From: Chara braunii
Lineage: Eukaryota; Streptophyta; Charophyceae; Charales; Characeae
Assembly (NCBI GenBank): GCA_003427395.1
Contig: BFEA01000304.1
Coordinates: 767,669 to 796,089, forward strand
Length of the DNA stretch: 28,421 nucleotides
Direction: 5' to 3'
In this document: one piece after another, positions 1 to 10,783 of the stretch
Layout: every line of letters begins with the position of its first letter
How positions within the stretch are numbered: position 1 is the stretch's first letter
The notes under the pieces: generated by a model
What the model was told of the DNA's origin: nothing
Seen by the model: only the letters and a program-made list of their open reading frames with translations
Database searches by the model: none
Made by a program: the position numbers and the translations under genes

Positions 1-70
1 TTTTTTTTTTTGCGAGGAGGTAGGGGGACCCCCGCCCCACTTGAAACCCGTTTTTTTTTTTTTAATTATC

Positions 71-146
71 GGCCGTGTTCGGTCGCGGCCGGGGGGGCCC
101 CGGCCTAGGCCAGCGGCCTCGGCCATGGCCGAACTAGGCCACGGCC
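71..146. repeat. Cluster of GGCC palindromes
   Basis: Ten GGCC tetranucleotides occur in about 76 bases, several inside longer palindromes such as CGGCCG, GGGGCCCC and TGGCCA-like sites. The block follows two T-homopolymers (1-11 and about 50-63) that enclose a small G5/C5 hairpin. No coding frame is convincing. It may be a decayed GC-rich simple repeat. Confidence 0.5.
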
Positions 147-874
147 TACGTGCAACATAGGACATGGTAACCCACGTTGACCCTTCGCCGCTCCGGCCGA
201 GTGCGCCAGCTGTACATCCCACTGTCCCCTACGAAAGGATAGGTTCTCGCGGGGCACAACTTACCTTCCCTAAGGGGCTGTCACCACCCTTAGGGGTGTA
301 TCCCTACCGAGCTACCGACCCACGTGCGAAAGTTTTTATAATGCAATTGCAGAGGTAGGCCAACCGAGGGCGTTTGCTCGTTCGTTGTAGCATAGGTACG
401 CATGGTTAAACGCCAAGTGGACCTGAACGTCGCTCGTCCCTGGGGCGCTGATCTCCCAGGAATCAAACCAACGTCGGTCAACTAGGACGTGATATTCCAA
501 GCGTAAGGAAAACTGCAAGCGATCCTAGTCCCTTCTTTAACCCGACAAGAGTCGACTTGACTCCAACAACGCTTATCAACAAAATATCAAAGCATGACCA
601 TTACGTAAAGCGACGCTCGAATAACGTCTGGCTGAACTACCTTCACTCTGCCGCCCAGATGGCTGGACCGTCACGACTTTTTCGACTGGATGAGATGTGT
701 TGCTAAGTTCTTTCATTCCACCTTTATACTGGCTGCTCGCAAGGAATATGAGTGTCCCGATTCTCAAGCAGAGTTAGAGTGTCGTTGTTTAATGATGACT
801 CCACTAATTCTCTAACTTTTGTGTGAATGTCATCTGCAAGTAGTTCGACTACCACTATCTCGAATGAACGTTGA
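147..874. other. Non-coding stretch, nothing recognised
   Basis: Mixed-composition sequence with only short open frames (up to about 64 codons) on both strands. None has recognisable protein character. I see no tRNA, rRNA or transposon domain here. Confidence 0.5.
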
Positions 875-946
875 TGACATCACAAGTCAGCGACGTCACA
901 TGTCAACGACGTCACATGTCAATGACGTCACACGCTATTGACGTCA
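875..946. repeat. 16-bp tandem array of TGACGTCA-like sites
   Basis: Four full units and one partial unit have a 16-base period and the pattern (T/C)GACGTCACATGTCAA. They start at 875, 891, 907, 923 and 939. The units at 923 and 939 contain the exact palindrome TGACGTCA. Those at 891 and 907 have CGACGTCA, and the first has TGACATCA. TGACGTCA is the classic CRE/TGA-type bZIP binding site in eukaryotes. Whether it regulates anything is unknown, because no gene start lies close by. Confidence 0.65.
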
Positions 947-1500
947 GGCTTTACGTCTTTCAGTTATAGGGTTGGTCTGAATAACTTTGGCAACGTCAAT
1001 CTCATCAAGTCTTTCAATCCAAGCAAGGGTCGGGCAGTGTCTGACCTTGAAAAAAACGGGCAGAAAACCTTACAGGGGTTTCTGTCCCGACACCGCTCAT
1101 CAAGTCAGACTGCGAAGCGTCGAATCAGGTTGGGAGTCACGTCTCATATCGGACCCTTTCTCATTGCGAAATTGCCCACGACTTTCACGAAAAAATCAAC
1201 CGGAAACCTCTTCCTCTGAAAGACCATCTTTAACAATACGATCTGTCCAGGTTTTTTTTTGCGAATTGATGAATTCATATCAATTTTTGTGAGCCACGTT
1301 GTCATAGTCACTGTCTTTTGTGTTTTATCTCATAAAAACCCAAAATCTTGGTCACCTCAAAGAGGCAAGTCCAAACCCAATTTCAGACCTTCCCCGTTTC
1401 GAACCTTCTGGAAAGAACCCACAAGGGTTGTTGGTCCTGGATCTGCAGTGCGCAACCCAAATCTTCCCTAGGTCTTGCACGGCCAGGTCGCTCGAGAAAA
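947..1500. other. Non-coding stretch, nothing recognised
   Basis: Open frames of up to about 100 codons overlap in different plus frames. They lack domains or consistent codon use and look like chance frames. A T10 run lies near 1251-1260. Confidence 0.4.
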
Positions 1501-1760
1501 TAAGATGACCTGAGTGGCTCGGCTGGTAGTCCAATGCATAACATGATTGTTTTTAATATTTATTATTATTATTAAGATGACCTGAGTGGCTCGGCTGGTA
1601 GTCCAATGCATAACATGATTGTTTTTAATATTTATTATTATTATTATTTTATCTTCATTAATCCTTATATGATTTGCAGCCTAGACAAATAAGGTGACAT
1701 AGGCAGGCCGACTAGTAGACTTGGTTTCAATGCAATATTAGAATTATTAGTTTTACTTAT
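1501..1760. repeat. 72-bp tandem duplication with tRNA A-box-like core
   Basis: Two almost identical 72-base units (1501-1572 and 1573-1644) each contain TGGCTCGGCTGG, close to the pol III box A consensus TRGCNNAGYNGG, and end in an (ATT)n-rich tail. A diverged third copy lies at about 1690-1760. The A-box followed by an AT-rich tail suggests a SINE head, but no clear B box is visible, so the SINE reading is tentative. The duplication itself is plain. Confidence 0.55.
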
Positions 1761-2640
1761 ACGTTTGTATAATTATTATTATTATTTTTGTATTGGATTG
1801 CTGCTTTTGTAGATTAATATTTAAACAAAATAATACTAGTATATTTTTAACTTATGGAATGCTTACCCATAGTAAAAGCAAAGTTATGTTGCTTTGAGGA
1901 GTGCTATGATTTTTATTAGGCTTTATTGATTGTTTTCAATTTTTAGAATTTATATTATTCTGTTATATTTGAAGTTTCATATGTGCGAATTCATATCAAC
2001 AACAATAAGAAAATGTGATATTCATGTATATTGAATGTTAGTGTAAATTTCAAAATTTGCAATTGTATGAAGTTTAGTAAAAAAAAAACATTAAAATCTA
2101 GGTTATTTGGTATAAAAAGATCTGAGGCTAAGTTTGATCAAATGGAAACATGTATTAGGTAACATGAACTTGAATTCCGTAGCATAAAACTATCGAAGCA
2201 ATGGTACTAAGGGTCATGCAAGTGATGGCATACGGCCTCACTCGATACACCATGAGAAGTATTGAAAGAGGTCAAAATGAAAAAAAAAAAAAAAAAAAAA
2301 AACCTTAGCCCTTAACTTAATGTATTTTGCAGAGCTACCTTATGTATTGCAAGCGTAAAACTAGTCTCGTTGTGTTGGATTTTTAAACATGCGTTATGTG
2401 TCGCACTTGACACTTTTGCAAGGATTTGAGATGAGGGTGGAGTGAAATGATGGTAGACATACTGTTTAGGTTTCTTCAAGGTGTGTTAAACGAGACCTAT
2501 GTTGTTGTATGTGCCATCGAATGCTTTATATGTTTCGATATTCCATTTCGTACGTCAGTCCAAAACATCGTGAAAATTTTCTGGGCTATAGATTTGAAAA
2601 CCACGTTTCTCATACGGTTGACCTTACTAGGCTAGAGTGT
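1761..2640. other. AT-rich intergenic sequence
   Basis: Strongly AT-rich with frequent stops in all frames. A pure A tract of 23 bases (2280-2302) could be the tail of an old retroposed copy, but no flanking direct repeat is evident. Confidence 0.5.
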
Positions 2641-3784
2641 TTTCTCCCTTGTGAAGGGATTTAATTGGGGGCCTTGGTGCCATTGTCCAGATTCGCCCTC
2701 TTGTCTCGCCTGCCGCCTAAGGCTTTTAAAACGAAATTGGTCTTGGGTGAGTGTTGGGTTGCTCTACAAAATCATCTCTTTATTTTTGTGAGAACCATTA
2801 TTCAAGTTGGGAGCGTTGCGCCCCAGGGTGCATGAACTTGGAACGCGGTACACAGCCAGGGATGGTTGGTGGCCCCAAGCACGAGGGCACATTAGTACGG
2901 TGCGGTGTTGAAAGTTGGGGAAGGGTTGGATACAAATGGGATGACATCGGTGCGTTGAGGAAGGGGGCTTGAGAGGCGTTGGTTGTCTGGAGATGGTGGG
3001 CTGTAGGGAGCAGTGGCTACACGACGGTGAGGTAAGTATGACATCTGGTGGCACCCTCTTCTTCGAGGATGTGACTGGTGGTGGATATGAACATCTCTCT
3101 TGTATATTCCGACATCGGTAGAGGAGCAAGCTTGGCTCGCGGTGCATGCCTTCGTCATAATCTTTTGCCTTCCGCCCCTCACTTTTCCCGTTTTGAGTTG
3201 CGTTTGCAGCGCCTTTGTTTGCTTGAACCCTTCATGAGACTTGTCGGCAGGTTCGATGAGGACACATTATGACACTCTCCGCTTGGTGTTTCGAGGTGGG
3301 GGATGCCCAATTGGTGTCTTTGTAGGATGACAAAGGAATCGTTGCTCGGGTTTGACTAGCACAGCGGCCAGGAGGGGAGGTGTTGTTTCTCCTTTACCAA
3401 AGTGGTGGGAAGTGAGTTTGGACGGAAGGAGGAGAGTTGCATCATGTGGCGACAAGGATGACGAAGTTGAAGATAGCGATGGCGGTGAGAGATTTCCTAC
3501 GATGAACGTTGTCAGGATCTTGACTGAGCGGTTGTCAGTAACATTCACTTGGAGGTGGTTGTCTGTTTGTGTTTCACGAATCGGGAGGCTACCCTTTCAT
3601 AGTTTGAAGAGATGATAACGCGCGTTTTTTTATATTTTTTAGGACGGGGTCAAAATTTGTTTGATAGACAATAGTTTTAGCCTCACTATCTCAAAATATT
3701 TTTTTGATTAGATCATGATTTCCACGTTCTTCTAGATGATGACGAGTTTGTAGGCTTGAAAAAGTCAAGTGCTACGTTCTCACG
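2641..3784. other. Unassigned intergenic sequence
   Basis: GC-balanced to G-rich from 2641 to about 3610, then AT-rich. Both strands have open frames of 60-127 codons that overlap each other. They are proline/serine-rich on the minus strand and show no family signature. I find no supportable gene. Confidence 0.4.
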
Positions 3785-4040
3785 TGAATTTTATGTTTGA
3801 CAAATTCCTAATCAACTTCGAATTTCTTTCAACAGTATTTCTTTACTTTTTCGAAATTTCAACTTATGAGTGGATGTTCCTAATCCTTTACTTCGTTTTT
3901 TTAATTGTCATATGAATTTTCTGTTTGACAATTCTTAATCAACTTCAAATTTCTTTCAATAGTACTTCTCTGATTTTAAATTTTAATTTATAAGTGATTG
4001 TTCATGATTCTTGACTTCGTTTTTCTAATTCTGTTCAATG
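3785..4040. repeat. Diverged 128-bp tandem duplication
   Basis: The segment from 3785 is repeated from 3913. Both copies run from TGAATTTT through TGTTTGACAA, TAATCAACTTC, TTTCTTTCAA and CTTCGTTTTT in the same order. The copies differ at many positions, so the duplication is old. Confidence 0.65.
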
Positions 4041-4569
4041 ATATCTCTCGATTCTTAAGTTGATTCACAATTCAAAACTTATGAATTCATAATCGATAAT
4101 CATTAAATCGATAATTACAATAGTATGTTCCTGATTCTGGACTGTAAAAGTATGTTATTAAATTTTGTTCCCAATTTTGAAATCTTTGATGGTATCGTTT
4201 TTCGCAGTGGTTGTGGAGAGATTGACTTGGATTAGGCACTGTTTTTTTTCCCCTCTAACTTTTTCCTCCATGTCTGAGTCGCATAGGTAGGGGTGAGTTA
4301 ACAGAAGGAGGAATTTGCCGCATCTTGTTTTCGATGAGGATAGCTGGTAGGATGGGATTAGGGCATATCATGAACGAAGAAGGTGACTCTGTTGTGATGA
4401 GTCTTGCCGGAGTAGGGTTAAGGCGGATTGCTTAGGTGGTTTGGGTGGGTCAAGCACGTCTATTGCGGGAAGGGAGCTACATAACTTGAAGCCATGGCTA
4501 CGGTAGTGTTTAGCGGATCGTCTGACAACGGGCTAATACCGTTATATCCATGAGTTCACAGCTGGCCGA
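4041..4569. other. Intergenic sequence, no gene seen
   Basis: AT-rich to about 4200, then more balanced. No open frame with protein character and no repeat was detected by eye. Confidence 0.4.
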
Positions 4570-5900
4570 TGCTAGAATGACGCTGGCCGGAGCTGGGGTT
4601 TGGTTGCGCTTCCCTGTAACTTGAGTGAAGCGGGGGTTCGAGGCCTAGTAGAGAGATCTGGGAAATCGCTGAGGGTGGAAGGCATTTCAGTGGCTAACCG
4701 TGAGTTGTTGCGAGGATGACGCTGGGCGGAGTTGGGGTGGGTTACGCTGCTCTGTAACCCAACGGTTGGGGATGTGAGGCCTGATAGAGATTGACATCTA
4801 GGATAGGGGGGGTTAGGCAATTATAGTATGGTTTGTTGAATATCATTGACGTAATGTGCTTTCGTTTATGTCGGCTGCCGAATAATCTCAGTTGATTTTC
4901 ATTCTTTTATAAGCAAGTCTGTTGCGCTCGGTTATTCCCAGTGGTGTTAAGAATGTTCCGAGATTCTTAGGGCTCCTAACAACGCATTGTAGGCTGTTCT
5001 GATGTTGTTATGTTCATGGATCTGTGGTTGTCTGATGCCATAACGACGCTGGTCGGTGCTTGGGTGTTGCCTTGTAACCTGTTGATAGCAGGAACATGAT
5101 GCCTGGTAGAGAGATCTTGGGATGCTTTGGGGTGGGCATTGCAAGGGACAACCAAAAGTTACTATCGGAACGACGCTGGCCGGAGCTGGGATGAGTCGTG
5201 TTGCCTTGTAACCTAGCAGGGTGGAGGTGTGAGGCCTAGAAGAGCCCGACAGTGAATAAAACAGGGTCGGAGGGTCGTAGAGGGTTTTGTTTGGGGTCCC
5301 CAGGGGCTTTGAGTATTTTGAAGACTTTGGCTGAGGGCAAAGGATTGATGAGTTCACCTGATTTCCGTTATTCCTCCTCCGAGTCTTGTGAATATGGGTG
5401 GAGGAGGTCAGCTTATCGTGAGAGGAGGAAGAGTTGAGGAAGGTGTCCATTGTGTGGTTGTGGCTGCTGTTCTCATCCTGCAAATTATGTGGTGGAGGAG
5501 GTCGGCTCGTCGGGGGATGAAGAAGAGTAGGGGGTTGGAGGGAAGAGGGAGGATTGTTCCTTTGATTGTCACAACTTTTGTTGTTCTCGGTTGCTTTTGA
5601 TGGTCTTGAGAATGCTTTAGGATTCTGGGTGCTTCTTGCAACTCACTTTAGGCTTCTTTGATGCTGTTATATTTATGGATCTGCGGTTTTTCGACGCCAG
5701 AATGACGCTGGCCGGTGCTGGGGGGTTTCCCTGTAACCTGTTGATAGCAGGAGCGTGAGGCCTGGTAGAGAGATCTGGGGATGCCTTAGGGCGGGCATTC
5801 CAAGGGAAAACCAAGGATTACTGTCGGGACGACACTGGCCGGAGCTGGGTGAGTCATGTTGGCATGAGGCCTGGGAGAGCTCGGCAGGGAATAAGACAAC
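4570..5900. repeat. Hierarchical GACGCTGGCCGGAGCTGGG repeat family
   Basis: A core resembling GACGCTGGCCGGAGCTGGG occurs about six times (near 4578, 4717, 5044, 5171, 5703, 5831). The copies come in three pairs spaced roughly 127-139 bases. Each is followed by a CCTGTAAC motif, and most by a GAGGCCTGGTAGAGA motif. The blocks 4950-5355 and 5612-5970 also share flanking sequence before and after the cores, so a unit of about 360-400 bases was duplicated. A smaller internal duplication (TGGAGGAGGTCAGCTTATCG-like) lies at 5398 and 5491. Minus-strand open frames here follow the repeats and are not credible genes. Confidence 0.6.
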
Positions 5901-5970
5901 GTTAGAGAATTTTAGAGGGTTTTGCTAGGGCGACCAGGGGTTCTGAGCATTCGAAGGACTTCTGTGGCTT

Positions 5971-7008
5971 TCCTTTGTTGACTTAATAATTGCTGCTTGA
6001 GTAGCCTAGCAATAGGTCAGCAGTTATCCTTCAATAGTTTTTCCGAAATTTTCCTGAACTCCTTTCATAGTTCTCAGATGATTGTTCTTAGCCGAAGCCA
6101 GGTAATGGGCCTGGTATTTCAACTGATTTGTATAATTTTATATGGAACGCTGGGCCCGGTGCTCCCCACGAATAGCCTGGAGCATTTGTCCCCAGAAAAA
6201 AAGAAAAAAAGAAAAAAAGAAAAGAGAGTGTTGAAAATACCTGTGGGCGAGCCCTCCCTGCTTTTGGTGATTCCAAGAGCTGTCCGGCCGGCCGACGGGC
6301 TGGACCGCTTTGTTAGCTACAGTCTTCCCTGATTGAATGAATGCACTGTCCTTATAGCTGTAGTTGGGGCAGTGTAGATACAGTGGCAATGACCGTGCAT
6401 TTTATTTGGGAGAAGACGGTGGCATTCCAATGTTCTCACCCCTACTTCTGTGAGTCCTCCTCCAAGGCCGCAAGCGGGTCACATTCCACGGCCTACTACA
6501 CAAAGGGCTCGAAAATTGGTGAGGTTTATCTTGGGTCCAGGGTGCTTCTGTCCGTTTGGTGAGTTGTGCGATCAGGGCATCTTTTTGGAGTCGAGAACTC
6601 ACCCCAAAATTTTCGTTTTCTTGAGTGGTGGAGCGGGCCCTGATGGCTTGGGGCCGCTGGTGCCTGCGCGGCACTGTCTATGAAGCTAATTTGGACGTTT
6701 TCGACATAATCGCGATCGGGATATTTCTCTTGTGGGCGCCGTACACGAAGGGTGGCTCGCATGAGAGACTGCCCAGCATGGGTGTCGTTCGACACCCGTA
6801 TTTATCCGCATGCATCGGACGGCAAATCTGACCCGATTCTGCCAAGAACTCCGTTGTGAGCATGGTTCACGACATATACGCGAGAGACCGTTCACTGTCC
6901 CGGATCCTGCGCTCCTCGTGATCATTTCTGTCTGTCTGAGATCCGGACGTGCGCACCGGTTGGTCTTTTCGAGCTTGCCATCCGTTGATGGAACCCGTCG
7001 ATCTGCGT
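5971..7008. other. Intergenic sequence with A-rich tract and short hairpin
   Basis: Contains an (A7G)n tract at about 6186-6222 and a perfect 8-bp hairpin with a TT loop at 6780-6797 (GGGTGTCG/CGACACCC). The many short open frames overlap on both strands and have no recognisable domain. Confidence 0.4.
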
Positions 7009-7065
7009 TGTGTGCTACTTTTTTTTTTTTTTTTTCTTCTTTTTTTTTTTGAGTGTGTGCTACTT
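7009..7065. repeat. T-rich tract flanked by a 12-bp direct repeat
   Basis: TGTGTGCTACTT at 7009-7020 is repeated exactly at 7054-7065. The 33 bases between are almost pure T (interrupted by CTTC, ending in GAG). This is the expected footprint of a minus-strand poly(A)-only retroposition with a 12-bp target-site duplication. Confidence 0.6.
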
Positions 7066-7069
7066 CCGT

Positions 7070-7117
7070 AAACCGTCGGTGAAAAAAAAAAAAAAAAAAA
7101 AAAAAAAACCGTCGGTG
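7070..7117. repeat. A27 tract flanked by a 9-12-bp direct repeat
   Basis: CCGTCGGTG at 7073-7081 is repeated at 7109-7117, with 27 A residues between. Up to three further A residues on each side could extend the duplication to 12 bases. It has the same architecture as the T tract just upstream, in the opposite orientation. Confidence 0.6.
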
Positions 7118-7750
7118 GATAAGTGACTGTTGATGAGCCGGCGGGAGTTCAAGTCCAGCTGTTCAAGGTATACGACCAATCGTAAAGTTTACAAAACTTG
7201 CAAAAAAAAGGAGGCCGTTACGAGCGACGATGATCCGGCGTAATGTCAGCTGAGCGGTACGGCTTTGTCAGCAAGTCGGGAGCTCGAAAAACGTCCAGAA
7301 CGCACGCATCTCCACATGATGAAGACGGAATCCATTCTATTGAGATCACACTAACGATTCCCCAACCTTTCACCAGCATGTACCCATCGCTAAGGAGGCA
7401 CAAAGGGGACGTGTAAGCTGCCATCCATTTGTGGGCAAGTTACAGGCATACCAGTTTGTAGAAGTATAATAAAGTATAATGAACCACACTGGGTACTGCC
7501 ATACGTGGACTTTGTGGGAATGGGAATGGGAATGGGAATCGATTCACAAGGAACATGTATTCACACACTCACAAACTTCGCTTCACACACGTCAAACATG
7601 CGCCGTGCACACATCGGTAGAGCGATCTGCATGTTCCCGATGCACGCAAGAATTTTGACACTGGTATTGACAAAACCACCAAATAGTAGAGCGTTGTTAG
7701 ATGTTTGGGAGGTCTTGACAGGGAACTACATTTCGCGATCGACGACTGAT
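7118..7750. other. Intergenic sequence, no gene seen
   Basis: A weak B-box-like GTTCAAGTCC lies at about 7147-7156, without a correctly spaced A box. A (GGGAAT)4 hexamer repeat lies at 7516-7539. No convincing coding region. Confidence 0.4.
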
Positions 7751-7757
7751 TCCCTCT

Positions 7758-7809
<52 letters not shown>

Positions 7810-7886
7810 CACACACATTTCATCAACAGACACACGCACGCACACTCACACGCGCGCGCACACGCAAACACAAACGTCGCCCACAC
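7751..7886. repeat. Compound (CT)n and (CA)n microsatellite
   Basis: A long (TC)n tract (about 7765-7805) is followed by an imperfect CA/CG-rich purine-pyrimidine stretch to about 7886. An open frame of 151 codons on the plus strand runs through it, but its Ser-Leu and Thr-His runs are products of the microsatellite. Confidence 0.85.
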
Positions 7887-8519
7887 ATCCTCACGCTTTC
7901 CCCGTTGCTGGGTGCTTCCGCCCTTGTGGACAAAACAGCTCCGTGGAGTCGTCATCGTGATGACCATAGCCGACGACGAATGTAACTGGGAAAAAGGCTT
8001 TGCAGCGTGGCAGGCACGAAGCTAGCAGCCGCCGATATAGAGGTCCTTTCGAGAGCCAGATACCATGTCCCGCGCCTGGATCATCGCTGAAGTTGGAGGT
8101 CTTCTCTTGGGGTGACAGGCTGGGCGTGCCTCATTGTTCGTTGGATTGTTTGCTGACCATGATCTGATTAGATCCATTCCATTGATCGATTGCGCTCTGG
8201 ACTCGATCGATCCATTTGACTACGTAGTGGCAGAGCTGGATTTTGCTGCTCTCTTACAATGGAGACTCTGCATTAGTGGCATTGTCGAGAGGTATGGTTC
8301 CGTCCGCGGTCAGGGGCCGTGGAGCCGGTGAAATGAGTCTGAACTCCCGCTCGCCCCTCTCAGTTTGCCTGGCTGGTGATCTGTCAGTCCTCCTGGCAGA
8401 TTATGTGAGTAACCACGACTTTCTGCTATCGTAGCTATGCTTGCAAAATAGTCCTGTCACGACGCGAGAGTTTTGTGTGTGCGGCCCGGTGTTCCGGAGG
8501 GAAATCAAAAGTCGAAGGT
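7887..8519. other. Upstream region of the poly-SIM gene
   Basis: No strong open frame. GATCGAT-type palindromes recur at 8183-8212. No TATA box was found close to the downstream start codon. The promoter of the next gene probably lies in or near this stretch, but I cannot place it. Confidence 0.3.
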
Positions 8520-8540
8520 CGGGGGGGGGAGGGGGGGAGG
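8520..8540 (+). promoter_or_regulatory. G-run capable of forming a G-quadruplex
   Basis: A G9-A-G7-A-GG run lies about 110 bases upstream of the ATG at 8648. It ends in GAGGTGAGT, which also resembles a 5' splice donor. It could be part of a promoter or 5' leader, or simply a homopurine tract. The function is inferred. Confidence 0.35.
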
Positions 8541-8647
8541 TGAGTGGACTGTGTGGCGCGTGGTGATATGTTCATAGTCTACAGGCGGCTGCTTTTACAA
8601 CTGAGGGGAGCGTAGTAGTGAGGTCGCTTAGAGGCGAATCAGTGGGA

Positions 8648-10746
8648 ATGGCGGAGGATGGCGACGGTTGGAAGACGCGGTGGGCGAGGAGGGAGAGGGC
8701 CGATTCACGCGAGACTATCGACTTCGTCTGCCTGGATTCGGATGGGACGCGGGGGAGATGGGACCACAGAACTGGTCCGCAGGAGGGCATGGGGAACCAA
8801 CTATCTGATCGCGGCGCGGAGTGCCGGGTCGCCCCGTCCTCGAACTTGGGCCGGTCGCTCGACCTGCCAAGGGAGTGTGTTGTCCGGTTGGCAGCGGCCC
8901 CGCCGCCCGGAGACTCTGAGGACGGTGACACAGGTACCAACAGTAGTAGTCGACGACGACTGGACGTTGCGCGGGGGAAGAGTGGAGGTACCGGCCTCGA
9001 CAGTGAGGGTGAGGTCGTGGCGGCGAGCACGGACGAGGCTGCGCAGTCGGGGGATAGTGTGGTGTATTACGGCCTCCGCAGCTCGGCGGGCAGTCCTAAT
9101 AGACAAACGGTGGGGTATTTCTCTCCCGCACATTCTTCGCCGGTAGCGGGCCAAGTCTTCAAATGGGCGGGTACGGTCACACGGGGAACGCAGCAACCTC
9201 CGGGGCAAGAGGTCGTGGGCGGAAGCGCGCCCGTAGCGCGTTCTGAGCAGCAGAGCGATCGCCGCGCACGGCCAATGTCGTCTCCGTCGCTTCATGAGGC
9301 GCAGGCGCACGGTCGACGCTCCACGGATGAGGTGTACTACAGCAGTAGGCGAAGTCCGAGGTTGACTGGGAGGTCGAGTGAGGGAGGAGGCAGATGCGGG
9401 GGTGTTGTTGAGCAGGCTGGAGTGGTGGTGTCATGTGTGCGACATGATCTGGAGCAGTGGTCGCTTCGTTGGGGGGTGCTAGCGTCGGGCGCTGACGAAG
9501 GCACCGCACGTTCCCCTCAGCACGAGGAATCAAGGCCCAGGAATCTCGAACAAAACGTCCGGCGCGAGCAAGAGCTGACAGTCCCGCAGCGGCCGTTGGC
9601 AGCAGCAAGGTCTTCGAGTCCGGAGGAGGGGATGCGCGATCGCCGCGAGAACGCAATGAAGGAGAAGAAAGTGAGTGGTAGGCGGAGGAGTCCAAGGATA
9701 AGTCGGGGAAGGCCGAGGGCGGAAGCAGCGGAGCAAAGTGGAGCAAGTCTGAGTGCAGGAGCAACAGAGCTCAGTGGCGGAAGGCCGAGTGCGGGAGCAG
9801 CGGCGGAATATGCGGGAGAATCGGGGGAGCTACTAAGGTCGAGTGCGGAAGCAGCGGAGCTGGTAAGTGATGGAAGGCCGAGCGCCGAAGCAACGGAGCT
9901 GAGCGGTGGAAGGCCCCATGCGGGAGCAGCGGAGCAAGATCTCGTCGTGGAGGTTGTGTCAGTGGTTTCGTCTGACGATCTCGCCTCTCCTGCAGAGCGT
10001 TCGAAGGGGAACAGCGAGAGTGACAACAACCAGGCAGCCGTGTGCAGTCCGACTCTGGCTGTTTATTTGGAGGAGAACAATGCTGCAGCTCTTCGTGACC
10101 GTCGATCTGCTCGATCTGCGGAGGAGGGTAGCAGCGAGAGATCTGGAGGAGGGTCCAAGCCGCGTCGGCACCAGAAGGTGTCGTCCCCTGAATGGAGGAG
10201 GGAGCGAAGAGCTCGTAGGAGTCTTGTTGGAAGGAGGGAGTTTGCATCCCCCTCACATGCGTCGCCTGCTCATCATTGCCGCTCCGCGGACGTCGATGGA
10301 GAAGCAGCAGGGCTAGCATCGGCAGGGGCACGACGTTTCCACCTGCACCGGCGGCGGGAGTTCAAGAATGGTGTTCCTTCTTTTTGGTCGATCCCCTCTC
10401 CTGCTTGTGGCGGGAGCTCGAGCTGTGTCTTCTTGGAATCTTCGACGGGAGGTGACAGCGAGAACCAGGACGAGGAGGAGGAGACAAACGACTGCTGTCA
10501 ATCTAAGACGCTGCCCATCATCAGCGTCAGGGGCTCAGATTCGTCGGACAACGGATCCTCTTCTTCTGAACAAGGGAGGGTGAGATCTCGTCAGCATCAT
10601 CGTAGTATTGGTGGGGAAAATGTCGCCTTTCAAACGACGGCAGCTCATCGGGGGATCGACGGCTACGCTGATCGGATGGCCCCTGGGGGTCTTCCTCACC
10701 AGGCAGTGGAGCCGCCTCGCAAGCCCCAAGGGATCACGATCATTAT

Positions 10747-10783
<37 letters not shown>

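Noticed and set aside
164-520. Possible rRNA fragment
   Set aside because: Some phrases look rRNA-like at a glance, but none of the universally conserved rRNA segments that I know are present.
4947-5483. Minus-strand frame of 178 codons
   Set aside because: It runs through the duplicated GCTGGCCGG repeat family and shows no domain.
7116-7156. Another tRNA-derived SINE after the A27 tract
   Set aside because: There is a B-box-like GTTCAAGTCC, but the A-box match is poor and the spacing too short.
7505-7960. Plus-strand frame of 151 codons
   Set aside because: Its long Ser-Leu and Thr-His runs come from the CT and CA microsatellites.
9177-10331. Minus-strand frames of 170-195 codons opposite the poly-SIM exon
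   Set aside because: They are Pro/Leu/Ser/Arg-rich mirror frames of a GC-rich coding exon, with no motifs of their own.
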